DNA of 64,000 nt from Ilex aquifolium. Lineage: Eukaryota > Streptophyta > Magnoliopsida > Aquifoliales > Aquifoliaceae. Shown here one piece after another: positions 10,033 through 23,329 of the stretch. A program made the translations under genes and the position numbers. Position 1 is the first letter of the stretch. Every line of letters starts with the position of its first letter. The DNA lies in the NCBI GenBank assembly GCA_951799425.1, contig OX637398.1:3653501-3717500 (forward strand). Direction: 5' to 3'. Below the pieces are notes generated by a model. The model was not told the DNA's origin. It ran no database searches and saw only the letters and a list, made by a program, of their open reading frames with translations.

Positions 10033-12524
10033 TTCTTAACATGTGAGCAGCATTAAGTTCATCACTCATGTCTTTCTAAATCCTAAATATTTTGGATCTT
10101 TTTCTGTGCCTGGACATTGGTAAAGTGAACTAATGGACTCCTGAAATTGGTGTGATTGTTCCATATGTGATATATCAAATACTTAATAGAGCATTGGTGC
10201 GCTAGCAACACAATAATTAAATCTATGTACATAAAGGTGCTTGTAAATGAGTAATCGAATATAGCGGGCATGTATACCTACACTTGTACTACCTGAAACC
10301 TAGATGTTTACTAAAGAACAATTAAGATGAAAATGCAAGACCTGGGTCTGTGACATCTGGTAGCCAGCAATCAAAGAATGAGCCAACGTGATTACCATGT
10401 TTTCAGATCCCAGCCAGATTTGTTGCTTATCACAATAAACATTTATGATGCTGGATGCATTTCTTGATTAATTGATGACTTGATAGGAAAAAAATACTTG
10501 CAGATGTATGTTTTTGGTAACTAAAATAGCAAGGAACTATAAACAGATTGAGAAAACATAGCTATCATGCTTTTTTAGCCCTTTAGTTTTGGACCCGAGA
10601 AAGAAAAGAATATCAAAGAATAGATACTAGCCCTTTTTTTTTTAAGAGGCAACGATACAAATAGATACTAACCCTTAGTAATATAACAACTTTAAGTCAG
10701 ACAAAGTACAAAGAGGAATTCGTCATTCTATGAATGAAACATCTAGATATTATTCTTCCTCTGAATTAAATGTTCCTACTCCTTTTGTAGTGGAAAAAAA
10801 ATGCTCTATAGTCCTATTCTACGTGCCACCAAGGATAATGGTTTGGCACTAGGAGTTGCTCAGCCCAAACTCCCATTGATTATATTTTCATTTAAGGGCT
10901 TTGGTTTAGGAATCCATTTACCTTTGTATCCAAGGAATCCACTAGGCTAGTCCTCCGGCCAGATGAAGGTACTAATCATTCATCAAGTAGTGCAGGTGGG
11001 GAGTGCTTAATCAATAATTTAAACGACATCAGAAATTGACATAAAAAAACAAATTCGACAATAGGAGGAGTGATTGCAGCATGGACAACACCTTCGAGAA
11101 CTCTACTTCAACCTCATTAAGTAAAGCTAAAGAAGGAGAGTCCCTCATCAACCATTTCAACACCTATATACTTGTTAGTCAATGAAATGCAGACATGCCC
11201 ATCATTAAATATAGGCTGCATGTGTCCAAGAATTGAGAGAATAACACCTCAAAACTTAAATTACTACTGAAATACACCCTTAAAAAACCTAATTAAATAT
11301 AAATCACTGTTAGACTTGAGTTCTCAAGCAGATGTGTAGCCTCTTCAGTCAATTTTTAGCTTCAAACTACCTCAGACATCACATAGATTATTCAAAGTAG
11401 ATTGGAAATCGGGTTATCGAAGCCCAATTCCAATAAACATAACAACACCGGAAAATAACGGGATATCAACACAGAACAAGACGATATACAGTGAATAATA
11501 CAGTTAATATGTAAAACTCTTAAAGACAAATCAAGCTATTAAGACTACAACATCATCACATATCAAAATATTTAAATTGAGGAAGATATAATACAGTGTG
11601 AACCTCCAAACCTTTTCCTTAGCGCAAGAAACTCTCTTAGTTTCGAACGAGAGGAAGTTTCGACAGATTTGTTTAGCTCAGTTCCGGAATAGAGAAAGGT
11701 TCACGAGGATTCAATTCAAGTAGTGTATTTCAGAATTTGATTCACCTTTGGATGTGGAAATAGAATTTGAATTCCGGAGGTGAGAACCACTTCGCGGGAA
11801 TTCTTGGTTCGAGGGCGGGCTCTTTCACTCGCAGTCTTATTTATAGGTTTAGTTTAGAGAACACTGTTAATGTTCTTAATAAATACATAAAAAACCCAAA
11901 TCGGGAGTAATTTTTTAGTTTATACCCAATTTTTTTTAAGAGCGATGTGATAGGAGATTGAGACCCTCTTTTCATTACTTTTTCATATAATTTTATTCAA
12001 TAATGAATCACTATCATATACTCATATCCTCTATTTTGTAAATTTAGATTCATTCTAATATATTTTTTCTGCTTAAATGAAAAACTCGTAGTAAATAATT
12101 AGTCAATAAGGAAATTGAAAAATAAAATATATTAGAACACGTCTCACTTTTCTAAGTTGAAGATTTGATTTAGTACATCTATTCTATTATACTCTGTTTT
12201 GTATGATGGAAAGTTGAAGAGATAATAAATAAAACATCATGTTTGGTAAATAAGGAAAATAGGAATGATGGAAAAGTAGATGCATTAACTTTCCTTCCAA
12301 CTCACCAAAATCAATTCCTCAGAAATCGAAAGTAAAATGGATGAAAAATTAATTATTCGTGTTGAAATGTATCTTATTTGTCTATATATATTTTAATATA
12401 TACATATATTATGTATACATTAATTTTATATAAAAATATAATGATAAAATATGTATTTATATATCTATATTTTTTAAAAATAAAATAAAAAATTTTAATT
12501 AAAAAAAATATTTTTTCCATCTTA
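10033..12524. other. Gene-free spacer with a possible minus-strand promoter
   Basis: Most of it is AT-rich and unrecognised. The block 11400-11860 is GC-richer. Read on the minus strand it has TATAAATA (11838-11845) followed by a leader-like sequence, as in an LTR or a non-coding transcript, but I cannot define ends or a product. Around 11946-12020 is a partial copy of the inverted-repeat element found at 19281-19436. The AT-rich part 12090-12350 resembles pieces of the element at 23330-24153. Confidence 0.35.
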
Positions 12525-13131
12525 ATTAGGGGTGAAAATTTTCGACTCAATATAATGACATGACTCGAACTCGACACGAATTTGATTATAACTCGACACG
12601 AACTTGAAAATGACCTGACACACGAACAAGAAATATAAAAGACTCATATTCAGTTCAATCAATCAAACTCAAAATTAACACTATCAACCCGTTTATTTAA
12701 AAATAAACACTTTCTCTATTTTCTTGTTTGTATGGTAACACAAACTTAACACGAAACTAACATGTTTAACTAGTATTATAGACATAAAATATTAATTATT
12801 TGTAACTATTTATTAAGCACCGACATAATTATTATATAAAAAATATATTTTTACTTATTATTATTATATTTATTTAAGCTAATTTTTAGTTTGTAAAAAA
12901 AATATTAACATGGATTCAATTAAGTAAAAATAGAATATTCGCGTTAATTTTTATTCAAAGTTGGTCAACATGAATACGAACACGAACACGACACGAAAAT
13001 AAACAGGTCAACTCGCAATTCGACACAACACAATTAATTAAATGAGTTGAGTTAGGTTTGACTAATGTTCGACACAAACCCGTAATGACTCAACACGAAT
13101 TTGACACGATACGACTTGATTGTCATCTCTA
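12525..13131. mobile_element. hAT-like non-autonomous element with CGACACGAA repeats
   Basis: The left end TTAGGGGTGAAAAT and the reverse complement of the right end TAGAGATGACAAT form imperfect terminal repeats. ATCTTA occurs directly outside both (12519-12524 and 13132-13137), probably part of a decayed 8-bp duplication. The subterminal parts repeat ACTCGACACGAA many times, typical of plant hAT-like elements. The AT-rich centre has no coding frame. Confidence 0.5.
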
Positions 13132-13137
13132 ATCTTA

Positions 13138-14561
13138 GCCAGCACAAATATAATATAAAAAAAATTAGTCATTTTTATTTTCCATCCATCCAATTAAACA
13201 CAAAAGAAGAAAAGTGTATCATTCTTACTTTCCATCCTTGAAGGATAGAAAGTATATCACTCCAACTTCTCATATTTCTTATTTTTCATCGTTCCTAATG
13301 CATTATAGCTTCACGTTTTTTACCAGTGGAAATTAATTTATCCCACTTGTCACTTAGCGCGTGATACACATTCTTGCTAGAACAAGGGAGAATCCAATCA
13401 CGCGACATGTAGGAGCGTGAGGTAGTGCATCCTAAGCATTTCACTTGTTAATGTCGTCAGAAAAATATCGGAACGTCGACACCAACCTTAAAAACGAGAA
13501 TCTACGTGTCCGATCATCAGTGGCTAATTGACGTATTTATCAATTGACATTATGATACTTTTTTGATTCAATCGAGGAAATCATTTGCTTATTCAATAAA
13601 TTAATTTCATTAGAATCAAATAAACAAATTTCATTAAATTAGTGGCGAGTTTTATTAGTGAATGAGATAACGATGGTTTGCGTTAGCTAATTTTATCATT
13701 AAACTAGATACAAATGTCATTATTAATGACATTATAATTTTATTCTTGATTTTGTTCACTTTTTCTGTATTAACATTGACCAACATAGTTGGATGGGTTA
13801 CTAGAATTAAGAGAAGTACGCGAAATTCACTATCACTTAAATTCATAATAAATAAAATGTATGCTTAAAAGGATACAAGAAATTCAAATTCACAGAACTC
13901 GTTTTTAATTTAAAAGTTCTATTTAATTAGGTCTTCAAATTAAGTTTAAATAATATTTTTTAACTTACATTATAAAAAGATTATTAAAATTCTTACATTA
14001 GACTCTAAATTTGACTAAAAAGTAATAATAAGGTCCAAATATTAACTTCTATTGTTTCTAAAATTGGATTAATTATTTTTATTGAGATTAAGTTTATATC
14101 ATCACCAGATTTAGTGTTCTATTTATAAATTTTTTGGAATTCTCATATAAAAAGAAGTAGTCGCTTCTATGAATGTAGATAAAATTCTACCAAACTACAT
14201 AAACCTTCGTGTTCATTGTTGTTTGGACCCTACTGTTATTTTCTAATTAAATTGAGGGTTACAATGTTAAATATCTAATCTTTTGTATTGTAATTAGAAA
14301 ATTTCAATTTTTTGAGGTAGAAACTGTCATTCGTCCTAATTCTTGGGGGTCACCACACAAATTAAATAATAGAAAAAACCCCACCGACGCGGGACGGAGA
14401 AGTCTCTCTCTCTCTCTCTAACTTGACACACATTTGGTCAGAAGTCAGAACATCCCCTCACGCCCCTAACACTGCAAATTTTCTTTCTCCTCTGTCACTT
14501 ACATCTCACTTCGAAACCAGAATCTGCATATCTAGTCTACAGTGAGAGGTGGTTACATTGA
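13138..14561. other. Spacer and promoter region of the GAUT9-like gene
   Basis: AT-rich sequence without a recognisable gene. A CT microsatellite at 14403-14420 just before the leader is typical of plant core promoters or leaders. Confidence 0.4.
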
Positions 14562-14588
14562 ATGTTAGATCGGCGTGCAATTAAGTAG
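14562..14588 (+). promoter_or_regulatory. Short upstream ORF in the GAUT9-like leader
   Basis: An ATG at 14562 opens a frame of 8 codons that ends at TAG 14586-14588, six bases before the main ATG. If transcription starts upstream, it could reduce translation of the main frame. There is no evidence that the peptide is conserved. Confidence 0.4.
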
Positions 14589-14594
14589 TAGATC

Positions 14595-17111
14595 ATGGCG
14601 GTTGCTGTCCGGGGTGGCCGAGGAGGATCTGGTGGCGGATCGGCCCTTCGCAACTTCTTCTCATACCGGATCTTTGTCTCCGCGATGTTCACTCTCCTCT
14701 TCCTCGCCACTTTCTCTGTTCTCTTCTCCTCTCATCCCTCCCATCACGACTCCGTAAGTCACTCTCTTTATATATGTATTTTATCAATTTTGGTGTTATG
14801 TCCTGTTCTATTGCCCAGAGTATTAGAAGAAAAGATGAAAAAAATGAATATTCGTAGAGATAATATTGTGGAACTCCTAATTTTGAGAATGTAATGATAG
14901 TGAAGAATGCTGCGTTTATGTTATGCGAGTGTGTGTGTTGTGTAGATATATTGGCCATTTGTCAGTTAGTATTTCTTCATGTTCAGTTCTACTGCGGAGA
15001 TTGACCTTGACAAGAAAAGAAAGGAAAAGAAATGGATCACATCACAACATCCTTAATGCAATTAGTTTAGTTTAGCCGGTAATTTCAACGTCCGGAGGTG
15101 GTTCTGCACGGTCGGATAATTTAGATCTGTTGCACATTAGGTTGAATTTGATTTTCGAGCAGTTGCATAATCATGTGTGTGGCGTATGTATGCGTGTATC
15201 ATTTGTCTCATTTTCACTCGTATTTGATGATGAACTACCCCCTCTGCCGAGACTGGGAAAGGAAAGAAGATTATTTAAATTGTGTGATGGGATTCCACTG
15301 TTGAGTGTTGCTAATCCCGTGTTTTGCCGAAAGGCTGTGTAGTGTGTGTTCATGTTTGTACTCTATTCGCATATTGACCAATTTTTGGTTTAATGCATAA
15401 CTCTTTTGTCAAAGATTATCCACAAAGCTGAACTGCGTTGGAATGTTTATCTGAACATAAATTGAAATTTAAGTGGTTTGACTTAATTCTAAACAGGTGA
15501 TACAGACTACTGGAAATGCCTACGTTCAGCGGACCTTTCTAGCATTAAAGTCAGATCCATTGAAGACTAGGTTAGATTTGATTTATAAGCAGGCGAATGA
15601 TCACATTGCACTAGTGAATGCATATGCGGCTTATGCGAGGAAGCTTAAGCTCGAGATCTCTAGCAAACTTAGAATGTTTGATGACTTGGCAAAGAATTTC
15701 TCCGATCTTGCATTTAAGCCGAGCTATCACACGTCCTTATTTAAATCGGATGGGCCAGTGGATGAGGATGTGTTGAGGCAGTTCGAGAAGGAGGTTAAGG
15801 ATAAAGTCAAGAATGCTAGGTTAATGATTGCTGATGCAAAAGAGTCTTATGACAATCAACTGAAGATTCAAAAACTGAAAGACACCATATTTGCAGTTAA
15901 TGAGTTGCTCATTAAGGCTAAGAAGAATGGTGCATTTGCTAGTTTGATAGCTGCAAAATCGACTCCCAAGAGTTTACATTGCCTTGCAATGCGCCTTATG
16001 GGGGAGAGGATTGCAAATCCAGAGAAGTACAGGGATGATGAGCCCAAGCCTGAGTTTGAAGACCCGAGTTTGTTCCATTATGCAATATTTTCTGATAATG
16101 TGATTGCGGTCTCTGTGGTAGTAAATTCAACTGTAAAGAATGCAGAGGAGCCATGGAGACATGTTTTCCATATCGTTACAGATAAGATGAACCTTGCGGC
16201 CATGAAGGTTTGGTTTAAGATAAGGCCAGTAGAAGGAGGTGCCCACGTTGAGATCAAAACCATGGAGGATTACACATTCTTGAATTCTTCATACGTGCCA
16301 GTCCTCAGGCAACTGGAATCTGCGAATCTGCAGAGGTTTTACTTTGAGAACAGGACAGAGAATGCGACTAAAGACATGAACAACATGAAATTCAGGAGCC
16401 CTAAGTACTTGTCAATGTTAAATCATCTTAGGTTTTACTTGCCAGAGATGTACCCGAAGCTGCACAGGATATTGTTTCTTGATGATGATGTTGTAGTTCA
16501 GAAGGATTTGACTATGTTGTGGAAAATTGATATGGGTGGGAAGGTGAATGGGGCTGTTGAGACCTGCTTTGGGTCATTCCACCGTTATGCTCAGTATTTG
16601 AATTTCTCTCACCCTCTAATTAGGGAGAGGTTTAATCCAAAGGCTTGTGCCTGGGCTTATGGGATGAATATATTCGATCTTGATGCTTGGAGGCGTGAGA
16701 AATGCACTGAACAATACCATTATTGGCAGAACCTGGTAAATCTATTTTCCCCTGATGGCTACTTGTTTGTCTTTTGAATTACTTTTTGTCCATTTTATAT
16801 TCATCGTCTGACATTCTTTGAATATTTTCCATCAGAATGAGGATCAGACCTTATGGAAACTGGGGACCCTCCCACCTGGCCTGATCACCTTCTACTCAAC
16901 AACAAAGTCATTGGACAAATCATGGCATGTGCTTGGGCTTGGATACAATCCCAGTATCAGCATGGATGAGATCAATAATGCTGCTGTCATCCACTTCAAT
17001 GGAAACATGAAACCTTGGCTTGATATTGCTATGAACCAATTCAAGCATTTATGGACTAAATATGTTGATTATGAAATGGAGTTCGTGCAGATGTGCAATT
17101 TTGGCCTCTAG
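14595..17111 (+). CDS. GAUT9: Galacturonosyltransferase, GAUT9-like (GT8), 3 coding exons
   Basis: Coding exons are 14595-14753, 15497-16735 and 16836-17111, all with GT-AG introns in phase 0, giving 557 residues (about the 561 of Arabidopsis GAUT9). Family knowledge: GAUTs transfer galacturonic acid from UDP-GalA onto homogalacturonan in the Golgi as type II membrane proteins. Seen here: a short N-terminal cytosolic tail rich in Gly/Arg (MAVAVRGGRGG, nearly identical in GAUT9); one membrane anchor at residues 21-44; a stem; and the GT8 domain with the metal- and nucleotide-binding D382-D-D384 in ILFLDDDVVVQ. The C-terminal HFNGNMKPW motif is at 519-527, and the protein ends QMCNFGL as in the family. 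The start MAV and the phrase GNAYVQRTFLAL at the exon 2 start distinguish it from GAUT8/QUASIMODO1. No damage is seen. Confidence 0.95.
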
Positions 17112-19280
17112 ACGACCACCGTTACTGCCTTAACAGTCATCAGGTAAAACAGAATTGAGTATTGTCATTATCCATGTTGGGTTACCTGTAGGTTACAAGC
17201 CTTACAACCTTATGGTTTTCATCTTTCATCTTTGATTGTATCTTTCAGGGCGAAGCTCTGGGCTGCTATTTTTTCCTCAATTTCTCACATTTTGTTGTCA
17301 TTTTAATTGTTAATTATAACATGAAACCAGTGTGCATGGACAATTACACGCCAAATGATTCTTTTGTATGAGACCTGTCCAAACAATACCTTTAGTGAGT
17401 TAAAAATGCCAGGATCAACAGTTTGTTTGATTTTCATCAAGTATTGTACTTTCAAATTTTCTTTTTGGGTAAGTAGCACGCTCTAAATTTTAACCACCAT
17501 GTTTCATTCTTTTCCCGAACCTACCTCTCTTGTCCTTTGCAAAAACAGTGCAAGCATTGATTATTGGCATGAATATATATATATTTTGTTGACTTTTATT
17601 TTTAACAAACCTATGGTATAGTTGAGTAGTAATTATCGTTATGTTAGCTACGCAATTTAATATGCTGTCTATCCTCCTTCAACTAATTGACATGATTTTT
17701 GTTAGATTATTCCCTGTTAGAAGATAGGTTTTGGGAGTAGGGATGTGGTCTATATACATAGCATGCTTTTCTGCATTCTTGTCTTGTGGCTCTTGTTACT
17801 GATCTTTGGGATACTTTCTTATTGAATCATAAACAGGGCTTCCAGAACCAACCAGCAACAATGGAAACAGATTTTTGTAGAGTTTCTTAACTTAAGCAAG
17901 TTGAGTGTTACCATTTGTGTATGGTGTATGGTGGGTGTGTGTGTGTGAGAGAGAGAGAGAGAAGCTTTTGGGAGTGTGACTGTGTGTATGTATATATATG
18001 TGAGTGTGACTGTGTGTGCGCGCGCGAGAGAGAGGAGGTGGTCATGGTGTAGGATGAGATAATTTTTGTATGATAGGACTGGAAGTTAAAAAAGGCGGTT
18101 CAATGCACAAAATTCTCGTCATTGCGGATTTAGAAGAGAGTCAAGTATACATAGTCTTATATTTATATGTGGAGAGACTGTTTCCGTGACGAAAGAAATT
18201 GAAGGTTATAATCACAAAAATCTCCCACTAATGAAGTTGGGAGTATCAAAATATTTCTTCCTTAGCGCTAAATATGCCATATGTGAAATAGTACATTTTG
18301 ACATATCTCCGCTCTCCACACCCAACAGAAATTTCAGAGCTTCTCACTTTCTCGACATTCTTATTTGCCACTATATACTTTATGTTCCCTACTACTTACT
18401 TTCTTAACCCTGACTTCTCCGAGCCATTACATTCACTTACCCAACCAGCATGACGGAGCTAGGAATATATTTTAGTCTGGATACACTTAATCACAAGTTT
18501 TACTGATAAAAATAATGTTATACATTTATATTTTTATATCATATTTAATGCTTAAATATTCATTAAATATAAAAAATCCAAAATTAATATACATAGTCTA
18601 TGCAAATAAAAAATAACTAAGAAGAGGTTAATTATAATCCTTTACAAAAAAATGAGGTTAATTATAGTTATTTACAATTGATCCCGAAGAATCTTTATAC
18701 TTTGAAAATGTTCTATGATAACTTCATTATCAATGCCATAAAAAATGACAATAAAGTGGGCTGATGGTTTTTTTTACTCAATTTTTTATTTTTTTTATTA
18801 ATAATGATATTTAGACATAATTTGTTGCTAATTTATTATAATTATTGAATTAGTTATGATCTCAAAAAATATTATAGTATATTGTAATTCAATGATTATG
18901 AATGATTAAGTCAGTTAATAGTTTATGAACCCAAATCAAATGATATGGAATCAGATATAGGATTCCCTAGGATGTGAAGAGTTTATTATAGGTGCCATAT
19001 CCATATTACAAGTGAAAGGAACGAAAAAAATTAAACTGACTTCTATAATGGCCTGCATAGCCAACGTGGCTACATATACATACGAGAGAGAGAGTCTTTG
19101 GGGGTCAATTTGGATATGATGTGGTTTTATTGTTACCATTAGATTAACATCGAGTTTCGATATTTAATGGAGCCCGCAAACAATCTAAGAGTTATAGTGA
19201 ATTAAGTCAATAAATTAAGTTTCAATAACATTGCTATATTTCTCACTCTGCCACCCTCCCAAGTAACAAACCGTAGGATT
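17112..19280. other. 3' flank of GAUT9-like gene and spacer
   Basis: The 3' UTR probably covers the first few hundred bases. Further right are a compound GT/GA microsatellite (17934-18035, with a CGCGCG interruption) and AT-rich sequence. I see no gene. Confidence 0.4.
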
Positions 19281-19436
19281 GAGATCTTCATCATTTTTTC
19301 ACACAATTTTACTTAATGGTAGATCACTCACCATGTATTTACGTAAGACCCATTATTTATATACAGACCTCTCACTCATACACAATTAGTGATCTACTAT
19401 TGAGTGAAATTGTGTGAAAAAAAGTAATGGAGATGA
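19281..19436. mobile_element. MITE with long inverted repeats
   Basis: The left arm (19281-19328) and right arm (19389-19436) are inverted repeats with few mismatches (TTTTTCACACAATTTTACTTAATGGTAGATCAC against TTTTTCACACAATTTCACTCAATAGTAGATCAC, shown in two forms), with a loop of about 60 bases. A one-armed relative lies near 11946-12020. Superfamily and target duplication are not clear. Confidence 0.6.
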
Positions 19437-21861
19437 TCATGACCATCAACCTAATCCATTACCCATTCCATTTTCACATTAATGTTTAATCCTTTCTGTC
19501 AAACATATATGGCTAAATGCGAAGAAAATCAAGGCACTAGAAGACCTATTTAGAAAGAGAAGTCAACTTATTCTATATTTAGGTGCTTCTCCAATACCTG
19601 CTTCAATTTCACCTTCATAATAATATCCATATTTTTCACTTGTGTCTTCTCCAATTGGCTGCTTTTGGGAGAATCACAAGGAATAAAAAGATAATAAACC
19701 CCTTGGAACATCAAGATAGTGAGATTAATGTGGAAAATTTGTTGCTAGGCCGGCCCATAAATTAGTTTACAAGATCATACATTGATTAAGGTGACTATTT
19801 ACTTTTCTTAGTGTATGTATGTGTTGGCTTGTGTGTATATATATATATATATATATGTTTGGAGGGTGAACTTTAGCGTAATGATAGATTTGTTCAAATG
19901 TCATCTGGGCATTAAAAGTTTAAGTCGTCGTAGGTTACTTCATAATGGGGGTGACCATCAGTTGAAAAGAATGATCAAGCGAAAATCATGAAAACTTTGA
20001 CATGCTTTGTGAAAAAATGGTGAGTCAGCTTTCAACGGTCAGATTTAGATTGGATTTCGAGTAATTCAATTTGATTTGAAAATTTCTTTTAGATTTGATC
20101 TAATATCTAATAGATGTCATATAAAAATTTCATATTCGAATGAGATAAATATTATGAATACGATCAAATCTATGAGTCAACTAAAATTAAATTTTAACAA
20201 ATTATATCTTAATTTTGATTTGATTTCAATAAATAACACATAATTTCATCATATATATCTATATAAGCATATGCAAATCAGACAATATAACCGATGCAGA
20301 CTCAGATATTCAGTTAGAGATATTAATTCGTGCTACCAAATAGAATTAAGAATGAATTGGATTCAATTCGCTATCTGATCTCTATAAAAGTATAAGTTTT
20401 CTATGTACGAAAGAATAACAATTAATTTTTAGAATTTGAACTTACCACTGAAACTTCTTATAAATTTTCAGTGGAAGCAAACTTTTAAATTTTGAAAATT
20501 TTAAATAGCCCACAGTTCTTTTGAAATGCAGTGAGGGCAACTTCCCACATTGCCACACCCTCCCTCCACCCCTATAAGTCGCAGAAATAACCTCTCTTAT
20601 GGAGTAAGAATGTGTACATTTGATACACTTCTGACCTCATAGTAGCAAAAGATTCAGTACATTTACTTGCCCTTTTGTACGTGTGTTATGAGAGAGAGAG
20701 ATAGAGGTGGACTCATTTCAATTGATTGGTCAATTTCTGCATTACAGTTACCACCCAATTTTCAGCTAGCAAGGAAGATCAAAAAGATTATGGTGTAAAT
20801 TACAACGTTGAAACTAATCAAAAAGAACTGGGGTCGTTTGATGCATGTGTCTGATTTGGACACAAAGGTGGATGTTCTTGATGAACCTTGAAAAGGTTGC
20901 TTGCAATTCAAAGATCTAGTCTTACTTTCTAAAACCTCATGATGCATTTGGTATGTGGTCTTCCTCGAATTTTCTTTCCTATTCTTTTTCGACAATATTT
21001 TGTTTATTTATCAGTCTCCTCATGTTATCATACCGAGTAATACTATTTTCGTAACGTTTAAGTTTTAGGTATTCTTATACATATCAAGTTGATTCATTCA
21101 ATAATACTATCTTTTAGACTGTTTCGCTTATATTTCCCCGATTTGTGTATATGTTCGATTAGCATACTTTAGTCACTGTCTGTTGGAAACAGAATTTTGG
21201 TATAGTACAGGAGAATCCCTTCTTTACTTGCATGATACTTATTCCTACATAGTGAAGTGGCCAGCTAGTGTAGGATCAACTTATCCCTTCCGACTTACTT
21301 GGATAGAAGCACTCTCTGATGCTACTTCTCTTCCTATATCATTATTCCTCAAAGATGCTTACAAATGGTAACAAACTCGCTTAACTTTCAGGCTTCACAC
21401 CGTTATACCTTAACATCATGTGAATAAAAGACATATTCAATACACGATACTTCCGTCATTCCAGGGTCTGAAAAAGATTAGATGTTTTCAGTCTTACCCT
21501 GTTATCAGAGAGACTGTTTCCGCACCTTAAGATCATGTGAATGTCGTATCTTAATCAGTCACTTGTAATTCAGGGCACGAGTCTCTCATCATTGGGTCTG
21601 AAAAGTATTTTACTTTGTATGCGAGGAGGTTATTCCTGTGATCCGAATTCATTAGACAAACACAAAGATAACTTTATATGGTTTATATCAAACTCACCCC
21701 CCTTATGTTGGCAAACTAAAACTTGTAAACTTCCAAAAATAAAACTGAAAAGAAGGGAAAGAAAGAATTGATAGAAAAAAGTATATAAGACAAACAGACA
21801 TATGATGGAGTTTTGTATCAGATTATATGTGAAGCAAGAGATATATGTGTGTGTGTGTGTG
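19437..21861. other. Gene-free spacer
   Basis: It contains a (TA)n microsatellite at 19826-19855 and AT-rich sequence with repeated GATTTGATTT-like phrases around 20040-20400. A frame at 21183-21371 (62 codons, +) has no recognisable domain. No gene can be supported. Confidence 0.4.
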
Positions 21862-22176
21862 TTAGACTTGTTCAGTACTGTGGCGAGTAGACAATACAGG
21901 CTTTGCCAGGTACGTAGGGTTGAGATCTCCGGCCATGATAACGATCTTTGGCTCCATTTCCGGCTGCAGTACGTGATCGGGCTTGGCCGGTTTTTCTTCA
22001 ACATCACCAGACGGCTCAGAAGAAGAACATCTGAAGGAAAAAGATAGAAGTAGTAATGCTAATGCAATGAGTCCCAACACGAAAGCTAAGCCACCAAAGA
22101 GGTAGGGAATGGGTGATTTCCATGGGTGGAAACCGCCATGAACGGTGGTGGTGGTGGTGTTGTGTGTTGGCATCAT
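21862..22176 (-). CDS. GLUTAMINE DUMPER family membrane protein
   Basis: An intronless frame of 104 residues. GDU proteins are small plant-specific membrane proteins; over-expression in Arabidopsis raises amino-acid export, and they act with the ubiquitin ligase LOG2. Seen here: a short polar N-terminus; the family signature FHPWKSPIPYLFGGLA leading into a single membrane span (about residues 23-48); an acidic/proline linker; and the cytosolic VIMAG box (residues 79-83) followed by DLNPTYLAKP. The C-terminus is short compared with GDU1, so it is closer in size to the smaller GDU4-6 type, but I cannot assign a member number. Two ATGs stand in tandem and the first is taken as start. A CT microsatellite lies just before the start, in the presumed leader, and a GT run covers the end of the frame. 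Confidence 0.92.
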   Translation of the reverse strand: MMPTHNTTTTTVHGGFHPWKSPIPYLFGGLAFVLGLIALALLLLSFSFRCSSSEPSGDVEEKPAKPDHVLQPEMEPKIVIMAGDLNPTYLAKPVLSTRHSTEQV

Positions 22177-22188
22177 CTGATCTTAGAG

Positions 22189-22190
<2 letters not shown>

Positions 22191-22219
<29 letters not shown>
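22191..22219. repeat. (CT)n microsatellite in the GDU leader
   Basis: A TC run of 29 bases lies 15 bases upstream of the GDU start codon (on the minus strand a GA run). GA/CT tracts are frequent in plant leaders and can be length-variable. Confidence 0.85.
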
Positions 22220-22220
<1 letters not shown>

Positions 22221-23329
22221 GTTTTTCCAGTGCAATGAATTGAAATATGAGGTTAAGTGTCTTTGTATGTATAGCTGGGAAACATTCTTCCACAGTCCAT
22301 GGACTAGACTAGATCACCAAGGCATTGACTTGTTTAATTACGAATTTACCCTCCCCCTAGCAGCAGAACTCAAAAGGGATTCTTGCTTGTGCTTCACTGT
22401 GATCCTTCTCTGAGCATTGATTGCTTTGCAAGTCTCTTCATCTATTGGGCAGTCAACAATTGCCTGGATGGTGTGGGATTGTGGGTCTCTCTCTGCCAAG
22501 TGTGTTTGAGCTGTGTGATGTGTGAATTGTGTGTGTGTGTTTATTTGTGTGTTTGACCAAAAAAAAATAAAATCTATTGCGCATCCCAATTTTACCCTTC
22601 ATGAAATTGAATAATTCCAAGCTTGATTTATACCCCGAAGAAAAAAAAAGAAAAAGAAAAAAATAGCTAAAAAATGATCGATTTTTCTATCTCTTAGACA
22701 AGAAGACATGGTAGAGAAAAGACTGATTTTTATAACTAGTAATCATGCAAGCGCACGACCTTTATAATATTGATTATAATGCAATTCTAGAATTCAAAAT
22801 TTCACCCGCAAACCAAAATTGTCAGGACCTATGCTTGATGATTGAACATTTAGCATCTGTTTTTTTTTTTTTTTGCATGGTTACTGTCACCAAATTGGTA
22901 ATAAAAGGGCATTTCAGTAATTTGCTATTTTGAAGATCAACATTGCTTGAATGAAGCAGCCAAGAAAGAAAAAGGAGAATGGAATTTCTCTCTCGTATAT
23001 GGGACAATCCAAGCCCAGGGCCCACTAGACGTGTTCTTTCTACTCAAGTATCCAATTCCTCCACCTTTGCCTTTAGTAGTAAGCACCTCTCTATCATTGT
23101 AGCCTCCCCTAAAAATTGATAACAACACGTACATTTCATTAACCAACCATTACAAATGAGTCAAATCAACTCAACATTGTATCATATTTTATTCATCTCA
23201 TTCAAAGTTATATTCCGCCTATTTCTATCACTTATTTTATTATCAATAAGTATAAGATTATGAGGTGGTAAATCTGAGAGAGGATTTATATAGAAAATGA
23301 GGTGGGGGAGTGGATGGCGGGGTCCCTTA
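22220..23329. other. Spacer upstream of the GDU gene
   Basis: Unique AT-rich sequence with A-rich and T-rich runs (near 22638-22660 and 22859-22874). No gene supported. Confidence 0.35.
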
